Source of the DNA: Cytidiella melzeri | Lineage: Eukaryota; Basidiomycota; Agaricomycetes; Polyporales; Irpicaceae | Reading direction: 5' to 3' | Assembly: GCA_022592445.1 (NCBI GenBank) | Contig: JABYQR010000238.1 | Span: 1-64,000 of the forward strand | DNA: 64,000 bases | Part shown: positions 45,882 through 57,789 of the stretch, piece after piece | Layout: every line of letters starts with the position of its first letter | How positions within the stretch are numbered: position 1 is the first letter of the stretch | Program-made: the position numbers and the translations under genes | The notes under the pieces: generated by a model | The model's input: only the letters and a program-made list of their open reading frames with translations | What the model was told of the DNA's origin: nothing | The model's database searches: none

Positions 45882-46952
45882 ATGCTCTTTAGCAACTGGA
45901 CGGCTGTCACAGCCCTTGCACTGCTGAACACGTTGATCTTGAGCGCTGCAGGGGGTCTCTCAGGATGTGGACCCAACCACTCTCGGTGTGTTTCTCGCCC
46001 GTGTCTATGGACGCGGCAATACTTACCTTGTTTCTTAGAGACGATGAGGACGACAGTGATGGAGACAGCGCCACCTCTTCCTCACGAAGCACACGGAGTA
46101 CCTCGACATCGAATGCTTGCTCGACAGGCCTTGGGCCATCCTCCAGTTCCTCCCCCCAGTCCAGTGTCCGAATCTCACACCAGCAATTCAGTAACGGAGC
46201 TGAAGCTGGGATAATCATATCGATACGTGAGTTATAGCAGCTATAATCATGAGCTTTACACTTCAACCTGCAACTATTTAGTCGTCGCTTTGTTGGCCGT
46301 CGGTTTTCTGCTCCTTTGGTATCGCAGACGTCGGAATAGACGTAGGGAAAAGACCTCGTTGGCTGCGCAAAGCGCATACATGGGAGACAAAGCCATCAGC
46401 GACGCAGTAGAGGCAGATGCTACCCGCAGTTCCAACATTCCGGCTTCTCGATATGCGAACGGGGAAGCAGTACCCAACATCCCCCTCCTCGTACCGCACG
46501 GTGACCCAGGTGATGAACAGGGAAAGGCTGTGCAGCACCTCAGAAATCTGCAGCGTTCCCGCTCCATATCGTCAATGCCGAATCCATATGATTTCTACAA
46601 TCCTGAGCGCAACCTACCCCCTGTCCCACCCAACAACTCTTCCTCACTGGAGCACGCCGAACTCTTGGCTGCGTCCCCGAGTTCTATGCCCTCACCAACC
46701 TCTCCGTTTACTTCATCTTATCGCGAATCAAGCCTGACCCGAGGGGACATGCAAGTGACAAGCAGCACACACATGCCTTCCGCTTCGTTGCTCCATGCGG
46801 AAATGCGAAATTATGAGAAACGACTTGAAGCACACCACGAGAAGGAACTAGCGATGGCCGGGAATGCGCATGAACTAGCAGGTCCATCGATCCCTGCAGA
46901 CCCTCCCCCTTCGTACACAGAGATTGGTCCCTTCGCAGCTACAAGCGAGTAG
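45882..46952 (+). CDS. Single-pass membrane protein with PPxY tail
   Basis: I do not recognise the family. Three exons are read (45882 to about 45992, about 46040-46210, about 46266-46952). A signal peptide (MLFSNWTAVTALALLNTLIL) is followed by a short Ser/Thr/Asp-rich ectodomain. One membrane helix (GIIISILVALLAVGFLLLWY) ends in a RRRRNRRRE stop-transfer. The long cytosolic tail contains NLPPVPPNNSSS and, near the end, PPPSYTEIGP. The last is a PPxY motif, the ligand of WW domains in Nedd4/Rsp5 ubiquitin ligases. Such type I proteins are common in Agaricomycetes but their roles are unknown. Ubiquitin-dependent sorting is an inference. Confidence 0.75.
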
Positions 46953-47073
46953 GCAACAGCGCCATTCACATAAACACGTGTATACATGTGTTGCGAAGAA
47001 GCACAAACTTCAAATCAACGAGTATGATGGACATTACTGTTACGAACTTGGTTACGTATTTTGTTGGTGTGCT

Positions 47074-49111
47074 TTATTTGGCTGCTTTCGCCGCGCATGA
47101 ACATATAGCACTTGCAATCTTACTCGCTAGATATCGCACCAGTAAGCATTCGTGCATATTTCGTACAGCCTTATCTTGTGGGAGATCCATGGTATTTTGA
47201 GCCGCGGATAAAACTTCAATCTCGGCTTTCCGTCTATTGTAGAGCATGTGCTGGATTTCTTTCCTGCGAGCGAAAAGGCGGTGAGAAGAGGTCGGATTAG
47301 TATATCCGGGTCGACCCTTACCTCCATTTCCGCGGGATATAAGACCTCTTGAGCATAAAAAGAGCCTATAAGACAGATAGTACCGACTCCGTGGCACTGT
47401 ACGCACAGAGATTATGGATTCACCTTTTTCTCATCGTGCGTTGTGATGGGAATCAGGTTTTCCTTGCTGACGCCAAGGCTAAACATGTAATTGAGCGGAT
47501 CCACTGTGTTCGGGGTTCGAAGGAAGCAACCATACCCAGTGAGCTCACTTGCCATTACACCTGCCCATCGGATTCGGGGAGTATCGAGATTATCTTGGTG
47601 AGACATGCTGCTGCTGCCGAACTTGTACACGGAGAGAATGTCGATTCCATATGGATCTGCGTCGACAACCGCTAATATCGGGATTCTGTATAGCAAAGGT
47701 CTGATTAGTAAATAATAACATGAGCCATGTGTAGCGTTATGCCTGTGATGGAGATTTTGCCCGAGACTTGCCACAAGCTGTCTTGTCGCCACGTCAGGGT
47801 AGCCTTTTCCCTTCAAAATTATGTTGACGTCAAGCTTTACATGTCGCTGATCACAATGACGTACTGTGATAAGGAGACCAGGACCTGGCAAAGATGCGTG
47901 ACGAGAGAAATCCAAGTGGCATAGAGTCTGAAACACCGCCTGTATAGATACTCAGACAGCGGAATAAGCAGCGATGAGTGGCATGACTGTGCGCACCTCT
48001 TTTTCCACGACGAGCACCCAAGCAAGGCGCTCATCGACATCAAATCTTTTTACATCCTCAGATGGAGGTATCAAAGCACCCTGTGAAGCAAGTTCACCTC
48101 TGAATTAGGACAGTAGGCCATGACGCACCTTTGAGTCGTTTCCTCGCACTACATCGCCGCTGTGCAGGTGCATCACAAGGCTCGATCCGCAGAATAGGCC
48201 CTTTGCGGATGCACGCTGTACATTACGTTGTGAGTTATCAGCTCACCGTATGGCGCTATTGGATGCTTACTACATATAAGTCTGATCTCGACACATCCAT
48301 TGTTGCAGCGATGTCATCCACGAGCGTATTCACGGTAGATTGTGAGCCAAAGAGTGCCACGTCTTTGTAGTACATGTCGCTATAAAGCGTTAGTTTCCTG
48401 CTGGTTGTAATTCATGTAAAGTATTACCGTTTTGTGATAGGCGTTTCGCTACATAAGGCCTCGTGTATAAGGTCCACCACTCTTAGGAATTGAGCTAAAG
48501 GCCCCTGCGTGAGCGACAAAAGGTGCATATATGCGCTGGAACAGCACCAAGGGGCTTTGCACTAGCGTGTCGCGACTTGTGAGGGAAGGTTATGGTACGT
48601 GTGCCGAAGGTTCTGTGCAGGACAAGGTGTTCAGCAAAGCCACTAGAATCAGTAGATCTCGAGCTCACCCATTTGGTTTGAGAGGCTTCTTTCTATCTAC
48701 AATTTCAAACAATATTTTGTTGCCAGTGGCCCTCGTTCTTTGATAAGAGGATACGGTGCTTGAAACCTGGGAGAGGAGACTGTCTACAACGTCTTCAAGA
48801 CGACGAATCACTTCACTGTGAATGGCAGATGTTAGAGTACAATTTGCTGAGGCCAGATGAAAGGCTGACCTGTTGGAATTGTCGTTGTCTTTTTCATCGT
48901 TGATGGAGCTACTTGTTTGAAGTAGACTGGTGCCGTCGTAGCTACTGTTTGAGTTTGGTTGCTCGTCATCGTGCAGTCCATCCAAGGGGTGACGAACAGG
49001 CTCGCAAGAAATATGATGTTGACCGCGGGGCCTGATATCTTTGTCGGCGACCAACGCCGACTCGTCGGCGAAGTCAAGCATCTCAACGTCGGTATTCATC
49101 TGAACCCACAA
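47074..49111 (-). CDS. SPO11: SPO11 meiotic double-strand break transesterase
   Basis: The topoisomerase VI A-like protein cuts DNA at the start of meiotic recombination. About eleven exons are read. The winged-helix part has FLRVVDLIHEALCSETPITK then RDMYYKDVALFGSQSTVN; the second Tyr of YY is the expected catalytic residue. The Toprim part has VLVVEKE, LLITGKGYPDVATRQLV, IPILAVVDADPYGIDILSVY and MSHQDNLDTPRIRWAGVMAS, giving the Glu and Asp-x-Asp metal ligands. The end includes KEIQHMLYNRRKAEIEVL. Every key residue I can place is present, so the protein looks functional. One intron (47686-47742) has a GC donor. A transposon end lies at 49227, 116 bases from the start codon. Confidence 0.93.
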
Positions 49112-49223
49112 CGTCTGCTAGAACTTGCACAGAGTTGCACATGCCGGTGGAAGCGCTACTACACGCCCAGGCGAAGCCTGGGTGCTGGAGTATGTTTTGG
49201 TCTGTATGTACTGTACAGCGTTT

Positions 49224-49226
49224 CAT
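49224..49226 (+). repeat. Left CAT target-site duplication
   Basis: CAT immediately outside the left inverted repeat, matching CAT at 57827-57829. Confidence 0.6.
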
Positions 49227-49269
49227 CACGTCGCGGCGATATGTCGGAGAACTTGAAACCGCCTCTAAA
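49227..49269 (+). repeat. Left terminal inverted repeat
   Basis: Begins CACGT and contains ATATGTC, TTGAAA and CCTCTA. By eye, 31 of 43 positions match the reverse complement of 57784-57826 without gaps. Confidence 0.8.
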
Positions 49270-49475
49270 GGCGCTTGCCTCCCGTCGGCCTCTAGATGCC
49301 GACTGGATGACGGCCAGAGAGCGGCATCAGCCTCCAGATGGCAGCGAGAGAGATGGTATCAATCTCTAGATGCGTAATCAGACATGTCATCTAAATCTAG
49401 AGGCACCGAGCGTTCTCCGTAGAACGCGGCATTCTCAATATGGTATCCAGAGGTTTGACACCTTCTCTAGAGGCC
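49261..49475 (+). repeat. Left subterminal TCTAGA cluster
   Basis: Four exact TCTAGA sites (49291, 49365, 49396, 49466) plus variants such as CCTCCAGATG and TCCAGAGG. They are probable transposase-binding sites. Confidence 0.75.
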
Positions 49476-49656
49476 ATCGTGAGTACGTACCTGTGTACTG
49501 ATAGCTGAGATAATAATGATTCAGCACGTTCAGCGCTCAGCCTGCGACGTGATGAGCTTTTTCTCCCCCCTACCACCACACTCTTTGACTTGACCCCCTT
49601 CTCTCACCACTACGCGTAAGTTGGACACTCCATCGTCTTGCAGATTGCCTAACAAC

Positions 49657-52600
49657 ATGCTCAGATCGATTCAGATGTCTTCTTCCTTGCGAGCTCAAAA
49701 AAAGGATTCACACGGACTTGGACGTTATCAATGCAACGAGTCCAAAGAGTGCCCCAATTGTGGGAGGGTGTGCGCTGTCAGGGGTTTCCAGTCTCACTTC
49801 AAAGCTTGCGAAGAACAGCGCACGTACGCGGAAGCTGTCGCCAACCGCAAACGTGCAGCAGCCTCTGACTTGCACCACACTCCCAAGCGAGGTATGAGGG
49901 AATCACAACATTGCTCACTCATTTGCATCATTCGTCTTTCCCCCAGGTCGACACATGAGGCAAGCAGACCCTGAACCCAGCTCAAACCGTATGAGCCCCA
50001 TATCAGATCCTGGTGCGCTCTCACAAACGTACGGTATTGAATTGACACCATCTGACATACTCAAACAGGTACGCTGCAGATATCGCAAACAGCCAATCCA
50101 TTTGGGCTGGAGATTCTGCCCGAAGCAGTCATGGAGGAACTTATCATGGGCTCCGCTGCAACGGAAATCCAGGGTGTGGTGGACAATCTGACTCCTGCTG
50201 GAGGTGAGCCCTATTGACAACGCCACGCTCAGGCTGATAAGACGCCTGGCCAGGACCGGACTCCCATCAATGGGAAGGAGATGAAGATGAAGAAGCAGAT
50301 TTTGATAAGAACGCACCTGATGCAGTACCCCAAGTACTGGAACCAGAAGTCGAGAATCCCTCTGATAATCACAATTTTATGCCAGGAGAAGGTGGGAAGA
50401 TCTTATATGTCGTGTCGTACCCTAATAACCACGCTGACAAATCTTTCGCACTACGTCTTCTTGCGCCACCAAAGACCCTTCCGCTCATAGTGCAGCCATC
50501 AATGACGCGCAGATCGACGACATCAAGGTCGAGTACCACAAGTCCTCCCGCCGTCCGACTCATATCTATTCCTTTGAGAATTTCAAAAGGAATGAACGCA
50601 CGGTTGACCTTGATTTGTTGACACCCGAGCCGTGGAAGCCATTCAAGACCCGCTTGGACTTCGAGGTCGCCGAAGTAATCCATGAGGCCAAACTCAACAG
50701 CAAACTCACGGATCGTCTACTCAAGGCTGTTCACAAGATCCTTCAGAAGCCGTGCGACTTCACTCTCGACTCCTCTGCCGATCTGAATCGTTATTGGCAG
50801 AGCGCAAAGATGTACTATCCCTCAGTAAGCACAACTTGTTCATTAACTCGAAACACGCATTCACATCCTCTAGTTCACTACGGAAGAAATTACTATTCCG
50901 TACAAAGGTCAGCCCAAGACATTCGAGTTTCACTCACGGCCGCTTTGGGATTGGATCCTCTCACAGGTTCGAGATCCTTTACTCGCGCCCCACTTCGAGT
51001 GGGATGCGCAGCGTCTATCAAAGTTCGACGGCACAAAATGGGTTCGCTTCTACGACGAGCCATGGACCGCAAGCAAATTTGCGGAGGTTCAGGTGCGTGG
51101 CATTATGTGTGACTGGCTGAGCCCAATTTGAGCTGTAGAGACAGTCCCACATCTCATCTGTTCGCCCTGATGGCAAACCTCTCGCAATTATCCTATGGGC
51201 TGACACCAGTGTGCTGTCCACATTTGGAACCCAGAAGGGCCATTACATTGTTGCTCGCATCGGTAATCTGCCACAGTCGATCCGAAATGGTAATTCTGTG
51301 GGTGGAGGGCGTGTTGTGGGGTTTGTTCCTATTGTAAGTGCTCATATCTTGCGAGAACAACAGATACTACTTTTTTTCCAGGTCGGGGCAAATGCTGCAG
51401 AGCAGGGGAAACCCTCGTTTGTCAACTGGAAGAACACAGTTTTCCACGAGGCGTTTCGCGCTTTCCTCAAAATCGTTGCACGCCTGTCAAAGGTGGGCCA
51501 AGTTGTGCACTGTGGCGATCGCATCTCGCGCGTACTGTTCCCGTACATTCATATTCTCTCTGCCGACTACGAGGAACAGTAACGTATCAAATGTATCCCT
51601 GTTGTAATATTGACAAGTTGATTGTACTCTCTTCCTTGGTATAGATGTCGCTTCGCACTAATCAGAGGGCTTGGCGGAAATGCCCCTTGCCCAGTTTGTC
51701 TCGTCCCAAAAGGAACACTGTCAGATTTAAGAACTAGGTACGCTTATCGGGTGGCCGCGGAGGTGCAGGAGCTTGTCCACAAAGTGGAGTCCAAAAAAGC
51801 CAAGGAGGCCGCGCTAAAACCCTTGGGTCTGCGCGCCGTTAAGGTAAGTCAGGGCTATAATCGCATATCACGGGGCGCAACGCTAATTTTCTGGCACAGA
51901 ACGCGCTATGGGACGTGGAGAATTCCGATGTTCACGAAGCAACGTCTTTTGACCGCCTCCACGCTTACATTATAGGATTGTTTCAGAAACATCTCCTTCC
52001 AGAGATCAAGACATTGCTAGAAGACATGGGCAGATGGGCAGAAACTACGTTTGATGAAGGGTACGTCGATATACCTGCGTGACACATCTACTCAAGATGC
52101 ACCCAACCACCGTCTAGATTCCAGAACATGGAACGCTGGCCGAATTTGAGCCATTTCACACACGGACTGTTCAAAATGGATTTTAGCGATGGAAAAAAAT
52201 GGGAGCATGCATCTAAGGTACGCAATTGACTTGGATATCGTCTCAGCTTGTCTCAGAGTGATTGTGATTGTATACTAGATCCTTCTCCACGTCGCGTACA
52301 ATATATTCAATCAGGAGCGTAGCCTCAAAGGTTTTGCCTTGCTCAGGCTTTTTCGGAGTTGGCAAGAACTGAACACATACCTGACGTTTGAGGTTCAGAC
52401 GTCAGTCACCATCTCAGCGTTCGAACGGACGCTTCTTCGTTTCCATGATCGACTGGCGGTAAGTTGATTACATTGCATTGTGAACGAGCAGCAGACTAAA
52501 CAAGAACGAGGCTTACAACCAGCATTGCGAAGGAGATGGATGGAGTCATCAAGATTCATTCTCACCTTCATGCCGCTCGTGATATCCGACGGAAAGGTGT

Positions 52601-53602
52601 TATTGCTAACATGGATACAAAGGTGAACGAGAAAATGAACCGGCCAATGCGAGAGACATATCATAGACAAACGAACTTCAAGAACGTGGAGCCACAGGTA
52701 CGATTGTACTCACATACAAAAGCCTACTTCTCACAGCAAATCCTTGTTCATCAGCTGGGCAAGTTTGACGATCGAGATCAAGCAGCGGTCTCAATTCGTG
52801 CACATCTTGATGCTTTGGATAAGCAAGAAAACCTTGTCCATACGGGTCTGCCAAAGGAGCCAAAGTCTATTGAATGGCAGTTCGCACAGGTCTACCTTGG
52901 ATCACGCCAGAAACCCACTGACTTCAAGGACTTTGCTGCTCAAGCAGCGCACGACGACGCTTTCATCAGGTTCCGCCAGAAGCTGACCGATTGCCTTACA
53001 GACCTTATACCTCGGGAAAACCCACGAGGAAACCAGCTTCTGCTGAATCGTCGAGCTCGCAACACACCGACCATTCACAACTCTGATAAGGCAAGTTTCA
53101 TTGTCAAAAATGTACGGAACATTATATCTGATGCTGCTGACATGAGGTCACCGAATGCGAGTATTTGAAGGTAGACTACGAGTCTACAGTCTCCTGGCGG
53201 ACGGCCACGGATCGTCTATACTGCAGGCCAAGTCGCCCAGGCCGTACAGAACGATGTGACTGCGTCATGGTACAGATGTCGGCAAATGATGTCACGTTCG
53301 CCAGACTGGTTCGACTTTTTGTCTATTTCTCTGAAGGTAATAGGTATGCTCTGGCTCTGGTTCACCCCTTCACAGCGGACAGAGCAGCACGGGACGGCGA
53401 CGCAGAGCTCGGACTATGTCGAATACGCGTGCAGCCCCGTCGAAGCTCAATGATCATCCCAGTGCGATCCATAATTCGTGGCGTTCTCGTGGTTGCAGAT
53501 AACGAGAACGATGAAGAATACACCATCATGGACACTCTCGACCAAGACATCTTCTTACGGTTGATGCCTCTGTTCCCTAACAGAGATATGGAGATCATCT
53601 GA
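49657..53602 (+). CDS. Plavaka transposase
   Basis: About a dozen exons. The N-terminus has a zinc-finger-like segment (CPNCGRVCAVRGFQSHFKAC). The conserved family region includes PLAIILWADTSVLSTFGTQK followed by GHYIVARIGNLPQSIR and VVGFVPIV. A Cys cluster GLGGNAPCPVCLVPKGTL follows, then FDRLHAYIIGLFQKHLLPEI, and KVNEKMNRPMRETYHRQTNF near the C-terminus. All segments join with splice signals and no stop codon. The intron at 53091-53146 has a GC donor (GCAAGT). ATG 49657 is the first in the frame; no ATG lies upstream in it. The protein should cut and rejoin the element ends. Confidence 0.88.
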
Positions 53603-54798
53603 TCAACGTCTCAGTAAGCCCATACGTTATAGCCTCCTCGTCTTGATCTCCAAGGTGTCTCGTACTTGCCAACAGCATACCACAAATCATAGACATGCAC
53701 GCCATCTCTCGTTCGCTCGACCACCCAGGCCCTGGTGCTTCACATTCCAAAACCCGCTGACAACGGTACACATGCACTACGCTCAACTCTTTGACTCCTC
53801 CCCCTCTGTCTCGATTGCCTCAGCAATATCTCAATACCGCGGATACCTCCCCCATGCAACGTGTGTCAAGTCCCGCTGTCCGTTGAGTCAAGCCGTCAAA
53901 TCCCTGCTCCGACTCGCCTACGACAGACAAATACAACCCGCTTGTCAACGAACCACTCATACACCATACTGTGCGCAATGTCCAGCTTCCTTCTCCCATT
54001 TCTCCTGCAACACGACCTTCTCCTATCTCGACATCTCCGATCACGCTTACCGCTCAAATTGCGGCAACCTTAGACTGTTGTGTCTACCAAGTGGTACCCC
54101 TCCGAGGGTTCGTCCTTCGACGTTTGCGCACATCTACAAGTGTCCTGCAGACTGCTTCGTGCTATCAGTCGAGCCCGCTTGTACCACTCGCTACATCAAC
54201 GCCATCAAAACACGCTTTGCCACCTCTGCCGTCTCTCCCATCGCTTCTATCTCCCCTCCGCTGCCCTTGTCACACATTCCCGCCTGTCACATCTTGGCCT
54301 CAAAGTTCTTGCCAGATCGTCGACTCTAACAAAGCATAGGGAAACTTTGCTTCCTCCTCCTCGTGAAATCGATTGCCGTGAACAATATCACAACGGCCAA
54401 AGCTCACCGCATCGTTTGGGTCCTTCAACAGGTTACGTGCATTTTAGTCTTCGTTGTGCATTCTGACATAACTTTACCCGTGTTAGTGCACGAGTTGGGT
54501 TGTCAGTACGTCTACAATACCGTGCACGCTGCTTATCGCCGCTCACCCCCAGCAGTAAGTGACGTTATCAAGGTCACGTACAGAGAAAATTCTAACCTCG
54601 TGTTATTGTTATCCTCACACGCTCTGATGCATGTGTAGCCAGCATGGACGGCAATATCCACGGTGCGGAACACGCGCTGCACTAGTTTTGATGTAAGCTA
54701 TTTTCCTCCGTGCTTCAAGCAGTATAAAAGAGTGAGAACTCATGCCAACGTCACTCAGCACTGTAGCTCACACAGCCCCTCTCTCTTTGTCTCGTCTC
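53603..54798. other. Spacer between the two Plavaka genes
   Basis: C/T-rich sequence with an open plus frame at 53643-54329 that has no conserved features and is probably chance. A TATA box near the right end belongs to the second gene. Confidence 0.45.
54723..54730 (+). promoter_or_regulatory. TATA box of the second transposon gene
   Basis: TATAAAAG lies 76 bases before ATG 54799 but only 12 bases before ATG 54742, which favours 54799 as the real start. Confidence 0.6.
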
Positions 54799-56644
54799 AT
54801 GTCGCAAGCCCTCAGTTACCTCACTGTACCCACCGACGATGCTTTCGACTATGATGAACTGACAGATCCCGACGAGGAACGCTTCGATGACGCACTCAAT
54901 CCAACAATCGCACAATTAAGCTCGATGGATCTCAGTGCTCGTGGACGCGACGGTCGCCACAGCTCTGCAAGTTCGCGTGGAGGACGCAGTAGAAACGTGA
55001 CACCTGCCGCCGTGAACGCGAATATTGCACAGGTGAGTTATACAGCAGCGTGTCAATACGTTGCACGAACTTTCACTGACGTCTTAACTCAGGAGTTGTA
55101 TCAGGTTCAGGACGAATATGCTGATCTCAGGACTCGTTATGAGCAAAGCGAGCAAGAGAGACAGGCTTTGTCAGACAGACTGCAGCAAGCCACGCGACGT
55201 GGAAAGAAAAAACCGTCAATGGAAGAGCAGTCTGGCGATTCGAGTCTCATGCAGCAGGAGCGAAAGGTTTCGGAGTGCGGAAAGAAATACGCACTCCTCC
55301 ATCGGCCCTGGGCGAGCAAGGAGAACTGTGCAAAACTGAGCGAGGAGCGTCCTCTTGTCAATCTCGACGACACTAAACGACGCTTCCGGGATATGCGGAC
55401 ACAGGAGGACGCGCACCTTGCCGAGATGTGGGATATTTTGGCGGCCGACCCCGTTGTCAAACCGCTTTTGGGGAATGCGTTGTGGCTGCACAAAAAGGTT
55501 TGCGTTTGTTTATTCCATCTACAGCAACTGATTCAGTATCTAGTTTCGCGAAATGGTTCATGACGAGAAATCAAAATTCGTGCACGCTGCCAACACAAAC
55601 ATCGTAGAGATCTTCGGCTCTCTTGGGATTGATAGGGAGTCTCTCGGGACCCCGGGAGCTCGGAAAAACTGCACTGCTCTGCAAGCTCTAGGCCCTAAAG
55701 GTCCCAATGACTACTATTGCGACGTTCTATATCCCGAAGGCCACGAGAGGGAGATCAACTGGCTGTTTAGGACTAGAAGGATTGTCGTGGTACGTCAATC
55801 TTCATTATTATAATACTCCACAGATATTACATGTTGCATTGCTAACGTACTATTCTACCAGGTTATACAGAGTGGTATCCTTGGCCAGGGATCTCCAAGG
55901 GGGGCTCAAGCTACCAACACGCTTTCAAAGGCGCACCAATGGGGCATCAAAGAGGTGACGCCTGGCCTGATCGCATTTGCAGCGGTTGTTGTGAGTACCA
56001 TAACCGCGTGGTCGCTTTTGTGTACTGAGGAGACCATGGTCTAGCTCGTTTACCTCATCTCTGGTGACAACACTTTCTCGCCGAAAAACTCCACCTTGAA
56101 AGTAACCTATGACTATCCGCTCTTTTTCGACCGCTTCGTCTGGCTTATGATCACAAAGCGCGATACTCCAGGCACTCAGGAGTTATTCCAATGGATGAAC
56201 CACCAGGTATTTGGGACAGAGAGGTCAGGGGTGTCAGCCGATTCAGGGGACGAAGCATTGGATGGCGATATCGAGGTGCTCAATAATGAGATAGAAGCCA
56301 TGTTCGGCTTAGCAGGTACCGATCCTATCGCTCGAAGCTCTTCGCCGCAATTCGTCGCTGCTCCTCGTCCACCCGCTCGAGGTAGCTCAACTCAACCCTT
56401 GGCCGCTGCTGTTCGTCCTTCCTCTCGATCCCCTTCTCCAATGCATGATGCCCCTCGTGCTGCTCCCTCTCGAGCTCCTTCTTTGACACGCACTCTGTCT
56501 CGTTTGGCCCCTTCTCAAGCTCCTCCGACGGCACGCAGCGCCTCTCGTCCTGCTTCCAACCGGTCATCTTCCGGTACGCTGTATCCCCCTCATGCTGCCA
56601 CCTCTCGAGCTCGCCCTCTCGCGTCCCTCACCGATCATTCCTGA
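54799..56644 (+). CDS. Plavaka accessory protein of unknown function
   Basis: This is the second gene of the transposon, with four exons. The N-terminus is acidic (MSQALSYLTVPTDDAFDYDE) and followed by a Ser/Arg stretch. A coiled-coil region (LYQVQDEYADLRTRYEQSEQ) comes next. A globular part then contains HRPWASKENC, YCDVLYPEGHEREINWLFRT and FFDRFVWLMITKRD, ending in a long Ser/Pro/Ala-rich tail. Proteins of this kind often accompany large basidiomycete transposons; I cannot name a catalytic activity. The frame stops at TGA 56642-56644, but the same frame stays open to 56953 and ends in a basic tail (PKPKRSKKNAA), so the stop may be a recent truncation. Confidence 0.7.
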
Positions 56645-56953
56645 GCGGCCTCTCCCACCTGGCCTGTCCATGAGGCTGAGTACACACCAATCTCTCGAGG
56701 CCCGTCACCTGCTGCCAACGACGCTCCGTTGGTTCTTCCTAGCCTTTTTGTACAGCCGCAAGGTGTAGGTGCTGGTATACAGTTGTCATCGGCCAATGCT
56801 CGCATGTCTGCTGGTATCGAGTCGCAAGATCAGTCACTACCGCCGGCCGCGCCTGCACCCAAACCAAAGCGCAGCAAGAAAAACGCTGCCACTGTTGGGA
56901 CGGAACAGCAGCAACCCATTGCAGGTGGACGGGTGTTGCGCAATAGGCCTTGA
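56645..56953 (+). pseudogene. In-frame continuation of the accessory gene after a TGA
   Basis: The reading frame of the upstream gene continues for about 102 codons after one TGA. It ends in a Lys/Arg-rich tail (PKPKRSKKNAA then GGRVLRNRP) that looks like a natural C-terminus. No intron removing the stop keeps the frame, so this is either a truncated end or untranslated sequence. Confidence 0.45.
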
Positions 56954-57157
56954 TAGACAGCGAGCGTCGAGAGTCGTACCGTAAAATATTCTGTCCATGA
57001 TGTGTTATGCAATATACTCTTCGCTTTTGAGTCTCAACCGTTATACACGTCGTTTCGCTGCATTTATAATGAGAGGAGCGTAGACAGTAGTCAGTACCGG
57101 AAGTATAGCAGGTAACAAAAGCTGGTTTATATTTTATACCGATTATGCAGTATATAC

Positions 57158-57243
57158 GGTCTTATAGTGCAGTGGTTTTAATCGCTGAGTTGGCGCTTAT
57201 ACTACTTCACCTGCGCGGTAAGGGTTCGAATCCGACTCAGTGC
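57158..57243 (+). other. tRNA-like sequence (A and B boxes), probable tRNA relic or SINE head
   Basis: TAGTGCAGTGG (57165-57175) fits the A-box consensus and GGTTCGAATCC (57223-57233) is a perfect B box. However, the acceptor and D stems do not pair, so it is not a normal tRNA gene. Confidence 0.4.
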
Positions 57244-57298
57244 AGTAATAAACAATCTTGTACTGTAGTAATAAATAGTGTATTGGGATGATAAACCT

Positions 57299-57456
57299 AC
57301 ATTCAATTCAGAGTAATAAGCCAGTAGCGGTCGATAAGAATTTGTATACGACATTGTAAGTGAGTAAGTAAACATATACATTCAATTGAGAGTAATAAGT
57401 AAGTCCACAATAACGACCCGCATAAGACGCTGTAATTGAGTAAGTAAAAATCAATG
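57299..57456 (+). repeat. Diverged tandem repeat, 79-base period
   Basis: Two copies begin ACATTCAATT(C/G)AGAGTAATAAG at 57299 and 57378 and both end near GAGTAAGTAA. Confidence 0.65.
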
Positions 57457-57568
57457 TAATGAAGTAACGAATCAGTAAGTAAAAAACAATATCGCAGACG
57501 TAATCAAGTAAGGATGGGTAAGAAAGTCCAGCTAATAGCTACATTTGCCACGAGGGATCAAGATGGTC

Positions 57569-57789
57569 TCTAGAGACTAATAGACATCCGCATGGCCATC
57601 TAGATGTGCTCAGCTTGAAGTCGCGCGCTCTAGAGGCGAATAAGCTGCCTAGATGAAGAGGGTGTAATCTAGAGGATATCATATCATCCAGATGAATTGA
57701 TAATCTCTATATGATTACTGTCAGCTCTGGAGGCCGTCCAGAGGTGCTCCGCGCCTATCACTGCATCTAGCCGTCTAGATGAGTCTAGA
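57569..57789 (+). repeat. Right subterminal TCTAGA cluster
   Basis: Six exact TCTAGA sites (57569, 57599, 57629, 57668, 57774, 57784) plus variants (TCCAGATG, TCCAGAGG), mirroring the left end. Confidence 0.75.

Larger units (their letters stand above)
56954..57568. other. AT-rich right part of the transposon
   Basis: Contains a tRNA-like Pol III promoter pair (57165-57233) and a diverged 79-base tandem repeat (57299-57456). No coding sequence is seen. Confidence 0.5.

Noticed and set aside
50014..50070. Frameshift in the Plavaka transposase near LTPSDILKQ
   Set aside because: A 57-base intron starting at GTGCGC and ending at CTCAAACAG restores the frame.
53643..54329. Open plus-strand frame of 228 codons inside the Plavaka spacer
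   Set aside because: The region is C/T rich, other frames are also long, and no domain or conserved block is visible.
57158..57243. A functional tRNA gene
   Set aside because: Promoter boxes fit but acceptor and D stems do not pair, so it was listed only as tRNA-like.
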